A program made the translations under genes and the position numbers. Positions 59,773 to 64,000 of a DNA stretch of 64,000 bases are shown one piece after another. Every line of letters begins with the position of its first letter. Position 1 is the stretch's first letter. The DNA is from Streptococcus timonensis (GTDB taxonomy: Bacteria > Bacillota > Bacilli > Lactobacillales > Streptococcaceae), in contig NZ_FMIX01000004.1 of the NCBI RefSeq assembly GCF_900095845.1, positions 565,501 through 629,500 on the forward strand, written 5' to 3'. Below the pieces are notes generated by a model. That model made no database searches and had not been told where the DNA came from. It saw only the letters and a list, made by a program, of their open reading frames with translations.

Positions 59773-60931
59773 AGGTGTATACAAAGATTCAAAAGGAAAA
59801 ATTTATTTTCAAATTGAATTAGGAGTTGATCCAATAACTGGGAAAAGAATTCAAAAGAAAGGAAGGAAAAATCAACAGGGACTACCGTTTAATTCTTTTA
59901 AGGAAGCATATGAAGAGATACTTCGTTTAAAACATGAATTTGTGAACTCTACTATTAATAATAGTTTTCTAACTTTTAGAGAGTTTATGGAAGAGATTTA
60001 TTTAAAATATTATCAACAAAAAGTTCAATTTGTAACTTATCAAACCGCTTTACCACATCATCAGTTATTTATTAAGCAATTTGGTAGTAAAAAATTATCA
60101 GATATTAGTACTATTGACTGTGAAAGATTTCGCTTAGCTATTATAGACAAGTATTCTAGTAACTATGCTAAAAATATGTGGTCTAGATTTAAAGCATGTC
60201 TGGGCTATGCAGAAAGATTGGGTTATATTGATAGAGTTCCTTTTAAAGGATTAGATAATCCTAGAGGAAAGCACCCTGATACAAAATTTTGGACATTTGA
60301 TGAATTTAAGAAGGTAATAAACTCTTTTGATATTAGTGAGTATGAGGGACTCCATAATTACATGACGATCTGGTTATATTTTATGACTGGTTTAAGAGTT
60401 AGTGAGGGTATTGCTCTTAAATGGGAAGATATTGATTTTGAACGTAAATGGATTCATGTTCATTCGACGATTGAGAAGGATAAAAACGGTGTATGGTATG
60501 CTAAACAACAAACAAAGACAGTAGCAGGGAATCGTAAAATTGATTTAGATGATTTTACGATTACAATACTTAAAAAATGGCGAGAAGTTCAAATCAAGAA
60601 TAATGATAAAGATTATGTAATATCACGTTTTGGTGCCCCCTTGTGTAAGTCTACAATTTCTAGGATAATAAAAAGGCATGCTAAGATTACTGGTGTACCA
60701 GAAATTACGGGGAAAGGATTAAGACATAGTCATGCATCTTATCTTATAAATGTGTTACATAAGGATACTTTATATGTTTCATATCGATTAGGACATGCTG
60801 ATAAGTCAACCACGTTGAATACATATAGTCATTGGTATTATTCAGGTGATTCAACAATTTCAGAAGAGATTACAAGCAGTTTAGATAATCTTGGATTATC
60901 AATTTACCTACCAAATTCCTGCCAGAGTTGA
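59744..60931 (+). CDS. int: ICE tyrosine integrase
   Basis: The 395-residue integrase is read from the ATG after AAGGTGAG. It has an N-terminal AP2-like arm-binding domain (about 5-50), a core-binding region, and the catalytic set: Arg in TGLRVSEGIAL (about 216), LRHSHASYL (about 325), GHADKST (about 348) and Tyr in NTYSHWYY (about 359). It integrates and excises the ICE. It lies at the right end, about 660 bases from glyQ. A hairpin terminator and AT-rich sequence follow; the att core is not identified. Confidence 0.93.
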   Translation: MVISKTKKYKGVYKDSKGKIYFQIELGVDPITGKRIQKKGRKNQQGLPFNSFKEAYEEILRLKHEFVNSTINNSFLTFREFMEEIYLKYYQQKVQFVTYQTALPHHQLFIKQFGSKKLSDISTIDCERFRLAIIDKYSSNYAKNMWSRFKACLGYAERLGYIDRVPFKGLDNPRGKHPDTKFWTFDEFKKVINSFDISEYEGLHNYMTIWLYFMTGLRVSEGIALKWEDIDFERKWIHVHSTIEKDKNGVWYAKQQTKTVAGNRKIDLDDFTITILKKWREVQIKNNDKDYVISRFGAPLCKSTISRIIKRHAKITGVPEITGKGLRHSHASYLINVLHKDTLYVSYRLGHADKSTTLNTYSHWYYSGDSTISEEITSSLDNLGLSIYLPNSCQS

Positions 60932-61032
60932 AAATTGAGGAATTAACCCACTAATACTGGGAGAAAATAGGATTTGCAAATTATTACTCTTAAATAATAG
61001 AGCGACTACATTTGTAGCTTAAAAACATGATT

Positions 61033-61066
61033 AAACCGCTATTCTTAGGAGTAGCGGTTTTTTTCT
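61033..61066 (+). terminator. Terminator near the right ICE end
   Basis: AAACCGCTA (61033-61041) pairs perfectly with TAGCGGTTT (61052-61060), followed by TTTTT. The ICE/chromosome junction should lie near here. Confidence 0.8.
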
Positions 61067-61156
61067 TTTTGTTCAAAAAGGGGCAAAAAAGGGACAACGA
61101 TGTTAAATTGGTGTGTCTAGTTTAGATGATTTAGAAAAGATTCCTTATGAAAATAA

Positions 61157-61185
61157 TTTACTTTTGAATTTCATTTTGTTATAAT
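61157..61185 (+). promoter_or_regulatory. Promoter of the glyQS T-box transcript
   Basis: TTTACT (61157-61162) and an extended -10, TG-T-TATAAT (61177-61185), are 17 bases apart. Confidence 0.75.
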
Positions 61186-61376
61186 AGACCCAAGAAAGAA
61201 TATCTTATCAGTAGATCCTAAGCGAGCCTGTGGTAGTGGGAGTCAGGTGGTTGAGAGATAAGTGTGGCGCTTTTGGTATTTTTTAAAAAATAATGAAGTA
61301 ATAAATTAGGGTGGAACCGCGTTTCTGACGCCCCTAGGTCACACGACTTAGGAGCGAAGACACGGTTCTTTTTGTA
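61186..61376 (+). promoter_or_regulatory. T-box leader controlling glyQS
   Basis: The leader contains the T-box AGGGTGGAACCGCG (61308-61321). A large terminator hairpin pairs CGCCCCTAGGTC with GACTTAGGAGCG, plus outer AACCG/CGGTT, and ends in TTTTT. An AG-rich stem region lies upstream (CTAAGCGAGCC). Uncharged tRNA-Gly would stabilise the antiterminator and raise glycyl-tRNA synthetase expression. Confidence 0.92.
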
Positions 61377-61417
61377 TTCTAGGTCGCAAGAAATCATTTT
61401 AAATTAAGGAGTATTCA

Positions 61418-61495
61418 ATGTCTAAGAAATTAACATTTCACTGTGTCAGTGGCAGAGACCTCCTTACAGTCGGACTGCCCCACGCTCATCACTAG
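61418..61495 (+). CDS. Truncated duplicate of the glyQ start (25 codons)
   Basis: AAGGAG and ATG open MSKKLTFHCVSGRDLLTVGL, ending at TAG. The first seven residues match glyQ (MSKKLTF), and both are preceded by CGCAAGAAAT. The inserted 150 bases hold hairpins such as GCCTCGT/ACGAGGC. This is a leftover of a small insertion that duplicated the glyQ 5' end, or a leader peptide. Function unproven. Confidence 0.5.
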   Translation: MSKKLTFHCVSGRDLLTVGLPHAHH

Positions 61496-61590
61496 GTTGC
61501 CTGAGCTAGACGCAGTACTAACTCGTCTTGCCTCGTATAATCGACGAGGCAGACTCGTGTCGCAAGAAATTATAGAAAAAGGAGAAAACA

Positions 61591-62508
61591 ATGTCTAAAA
61601 AATTGACTTTCCAGGAAATTATCCTTACTTTACAACAATACTGGAATGATCAGGGTTGCATGCTGATGCAGGCTTATGATAATGAAAAGGGTGCAGGTAC
61701 AATGAGTCCTTACACTTTCCTTCGTGCTATTGGTCCTGAGCCATGGAATGCGGCTTATGTAGAGCCATCACGTCGTCCTGCTGACGGTCGTTACGGAGAA
61801 AACCCAAATCGTCTCTACCAACACCACCAATTCCAAGTGGTTATGAAGCCATCTCCATCAAATATCCAAGAGCTTTACCTTGAGTCTTTGGAAAAATTAG
61901 GTATCAATCCATTAGAACACGATATCCGTTTCGTTGAAGATAACTGGGAAAACCCATCAACTGGTTCTGCTGGTCTTGGTTGGGAAGTTTGGCTTGACGG
62001 TATGGAAATCACGCAGTTCACATACTTCCAACAAGTCGGTGGTTTGCCAACTGGTCCTGTTACTGCTGAGGTAACCTATGGGCTAGAACGTTTGACTTCC
62101 TACATCCAGGAAGTAGATTCTGTTTATGATATCGAATGGGCTCCAGGAGTTAAATATGGAGAAATCTTCCTTCAACCAGAATACGAACACTCAAAATACA
62201 GCTTTGAAGTTTCTGACCAAGATATGCTTCTTGAAAACTTCGAAAAATTTGAAAAAGAAGCAGGACGTGCTTTGGAGTTGGGTCTGGTTCACCCTGCCTA
62301 TGACTATGTTTTGAAATGTTCACATACTTTTAACTTGCTAGATGCTCGTGGAGCAGTATCCGTTACAGAACGTGCCGGTTACATTGCTCGCATCCGTAAC
62401 CTGGCCCGTGTCGTAGCTAAGACCTTCGTTGCAGAACGTAAGAAACTCGGCTACCCACTTCTTGACGAAGCTACACGCGCAAAACTTCTAGCAGAAGAGG
62501 AAGAATAG
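61591..62508 (+). CDS. glyQ: Glycyl-tRNA synthetase alpha subunit
   Basis: The 305-residue protein has the GlyQ signature: [19 protein letters not shown] at the start, [16 protein letters not shown] (about 38) and [20 protein letters not shown]. The sequence is complete and typical. It catalyses glycyl-adenylate formation in the alpha2beta2 synthetase. AAAGGAG precedes the ATG. It is chromosomal, T-box controlled, and followed by glyS after a hairpin-rich spacer. Confidence 0.98.
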   Translation: MSKKLTFQEIILTLQQYWNDQGCMLMQAYDNEKGAGTMSPYTFLRAIGPEPWNAAYVEPSRRPADGRYGENPNRLYQHHQFQVVMKPSPSNIQELYLESLEKLGINPLEHDIRFVEDNWENPSTGSAGLGWEVWLDGMEITQFTYFQQVGGLPTGPVTAEVTYGLERLTSYIQEVDSVYDIEWAPGVKYGEIFLQPEYEHSKYSFEVSDQDMLLENFEKFEKEAGRALELGLVHPAYDYVLKCSHTFNLLDARGAVSVTERAGYIARIRNLARVVAKTFVAERKKLGYPLLDEATRAKLLAEEEE

Positions 62509-62559
62509 ACAGAATTACAGGAATAAATGACTGAAAGTCGACCGTAGGTCGCTAAATAA

Positions 62560-62690
62560 AACAAGACCTCTGTAGTGAAAGTCGGATAAGAAGTTTCTTA
62601 TCCGACTGGGGAACTGACTAGACTTAAGGCTTGACAGTTAGCAATGAAACCGAAGGTTTGCTTGCGTCCCCCACTACTAAAGGTCTTGTT
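62560..62690. repeat. Hairpin-rich MITE-like insert between glyQ and glyS
   Basis: Ends AACAAGACCT (62560-62569) and AGGTCTTGTT (62681-62690) are inverted. Inside is a perfect 13-bp hairpin, AGTCGGATAAGAA/TTCTTATCCGACT (62580-62607). It has no coding frame. It resembles a small mobile repeat within the operon. Confidence 0.65.
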
Positions 62691-62720
62691 GAAGAACATT
62701 AATTGTGTAAAGGAAGAAAC

Positions 62721-64000
62721 ATGACAAAAAACTTATTAGTAGAACTAGGACTCGAAGAGTTACCAGCCTACGTTGTCACACCAAGTGAAAAACAACTGGG
62801 TGAAAAAATGGCAGCCTTCTTGGATGACAACCGCCTTTCATATGAAGGGATTCAAACATTTTCAACTCCTAGACGTTTAGCAGTCCGGGTACTTGGATTG
62901 GCAGACCAGCAGACTGATTTGACTGAAGATTTTAAAGGACCTTCTAAGAAAATTGCTTTGGATGCAGAAGGAAACTTTTCTAAAGCAGCAGAAGGGTTTG
63001 TTCGTGGAAAAGGATTGACTGTAGAAGATATCGAATTCCGTGAAATTAAAGGGGAAGAATATGTTTATGTAACGAAACATGAAGCAGGAAAGCCAGCTAA
63101 GGATGTTTTGGTAGGTGTCGCAGATGTTTTAGCTGGCTTAACATTCCCAGTTAGCATGCATTGGGCAAATAACAGTTTTGAATATATCCGTCCAGTGCAT
63201 ACATTGATAGTCCTATTGGATGAAGAAGCTCTTGATTTGGATTTCTTGGATATTCACTCTGGACGAGTTAGCCGTGGACATCGTTTCTTGGGTCACGATG
63301 TAGAAATTCAGCATGCAGATACTTATGAGAGTGACTTACGAAAGGTATTTGTTATTGCAGATAGCACTGAGCGTGAAAATATGATTCGTGAGCAGATCAA
63401 GACTATTGAAGCAGAAGAAGGAGTTAAAGTTCAAATTGAGGAAGGACTTTTAAACGAAGTCTTAAACTTGGTCGAATATCCAACTGCTTTTATAGGTAAT
63501 TTTGATCCTAAGTACTTAGAAGTTCCAGAAGAAGTTTTGGTTACTTCAATGGAAACTCATCAACGTTATTTTGTTGTCCGTGATCTTGATGGAAACCTAA
63601 GACCAAACTTCATTTCAGTTCGTAACGGAAATGCTGAACACTTGGGAAATGTCATTCGAGGAAATGAGAAAGTCTTGGTTGCCCGTTTGGAAGATGGAGA
63701 ATTCTTCTGGCGTGAAGACCAAAAACTCAAGATTGAAGATTTAGTTGCTAAACTTTCACATGTTACCTTCCATGAAAAGATTGGTTCTCTTCGTGAACAC
63801 ATGATTCGTACAGGGCAGATTGCTATCCTGCTAGCAGAAAAAGCTGGTTTATCAGTTGATGAATCTATTGATCTTGCTCGTGCTGCTGCCATTTATAAGT
63901 TTGACCTCTTGACTGGTATGGTCGGTGAGTTTGATGAATTGCAAGGAATCATGGGTGAGAAGTATGCTCTTCTTGCAGGTGAAAATGCTGCAGTGGCGCA
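62721..64000 (+). CDS. glyS: Glycyl-tRNA synthetase beta subunit (N-terminal part)
   Basis: AAAGGAAG precedes the ATG. The frame runs open to the window edge, giving 426 residues of a protein normally near 680. It begins [18 protein letters not shown] and has [21 protein letters not shown] and [13 protein letters not shown], all typical of GlyS. It works with GlyQ and recognises tRNA-Gly. The 3' end lies outside the window. Confidence 0.97.
   Translation, partial: MTKNLLVELGLEELPAYVVTPSEKQLGEKMAAFLDDNRLSYEGIQTFSTPRRLAVRVLGLADQQTDLTEDFKGPSKKIALDAEGNFSKAAEGFVRGKGLTVEDIEFREIKGEEYVYVTKHEAGKPAKDVLVGVADVLAGLTFPVSMHWANNSFEYIRPVHTLIVLLDEEALDLDFLDIHSGRVSRGHRFLGHDVEIQHADTYESDLRKVFVIADSTERENMIREQIKTIEAEEGVKVQIEEGLLNEVLNLVEYPTAFIGNFDPKYLEVPEEVLVTSMETHQRYFVVRDLDGNLRPNFISVRNGNAEHLGNVIRGNEKVLVARLEDGEFFWREDQKLKIEDLVAKLSHVTFHEKIGSLREHMIRTGQIAILLAEKAGLSVDESIDLARAAAIYKFDLLTGMVGEFDELQGIMGEKYALLAGENAAVA

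Noticed and set aside
60932..61150. ICE attachment site
   Set aside because: I looked for a direct repeat of this sequence near the left part of the window and found none convincing; the left end may lie outside.
1..64000. tRNA or rRNA genes
   Set aside because: No cloverleaf or ribosomal RNA sequence was seen on either strand.

Overview
The window reads as a Streptococcus chromosome of the mitis group (S. pneumoniae, S. mitis, S. oralis or a close relative). The reasons are low GC, an ISL3-type remnant resembling pneumococcal IS1167, an IS630-Spn1-like insertion sequence, an SHP pheromone/Rgg pair, and a T-box-controlled glyQS locus at the right edge. This is recognition by eye; no database was searched. 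Most of the window, from at least 3.7 kb to about 61 kb, is an integrative and conjugative element (ICE) of Tn5252-like build. I could not define its left boundary.

Layout. 0-3.4 kb: end of an unknown gene, a small HTH-like protein, a CPBP-type membrane protease, then a secreted aromatic-rich peptide with its own ABC transporter. 3.7-5.2 kb: an AbiEi/AbiEii toxin-antitoxin pair with a perfect inverted repeat upstream. 5.3-14.8 kb: a structured leader and the type IV secretion module (VirD4 coupling protein, VirB2-like and VirB6-like membrane proteins, PrgI, VirB4 ATPase, lysozyme-CHAP hydrolase). 14.8-15.6 kb: a GNAT toxin with a small antitoxin on the minus strand. 16-27.4 kb: a Ca-binding-repeat protein, a 2072-residue methylase-helicase, a VirB8-like protein, a toprim primase-like protein, small ICE proteins and a DUF3990-like toxin pair. 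53.3-61 kb: a LexA/UmuD-like repressor, a Y-family polymerase, a probable oriT, two MobC-like proteins, a MOBP-type relaxase, an HTH regulator, a DUF3173 protein and the integrase. 61-64 kb: chromosomal T-box, glyQ and the start of glyS.

Between 27.5 and 53.1 kb the ICE carries a very AT-rich cargo island. An incomplete copy of one ICE gene lies at each end. Inside are four units: (1) a lanthipeptide locus of one precursor, one LanL-type synthetase with zinc ligands in its cyclase domain, and one MFS exporter; (2) a tyrosine recombinase next to two perfect 30-bp inverted repeats enclosing a GNAT-membrane protein gene and a methyltransferase gene that face each other, which looks like an invertible switch; (3) a three-gene operon I do not recognise, and an IS630 element; (4) an Rgg regulator with a divergent SHP pheromone, followed by a RiPP operon (membrane protease, split LanB dehydratase, YcaO, zinc ThiF-like protein, E1-like/nitroreductase fusion, second nitroreductase, ABC exporter) and three Ser-rich precursor peptides.

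The best candidates for an undescribed system are the recombinase-flanked inverted locus and the pheromone-linked dehydroalanine/azole peptide cluster with three precursors.
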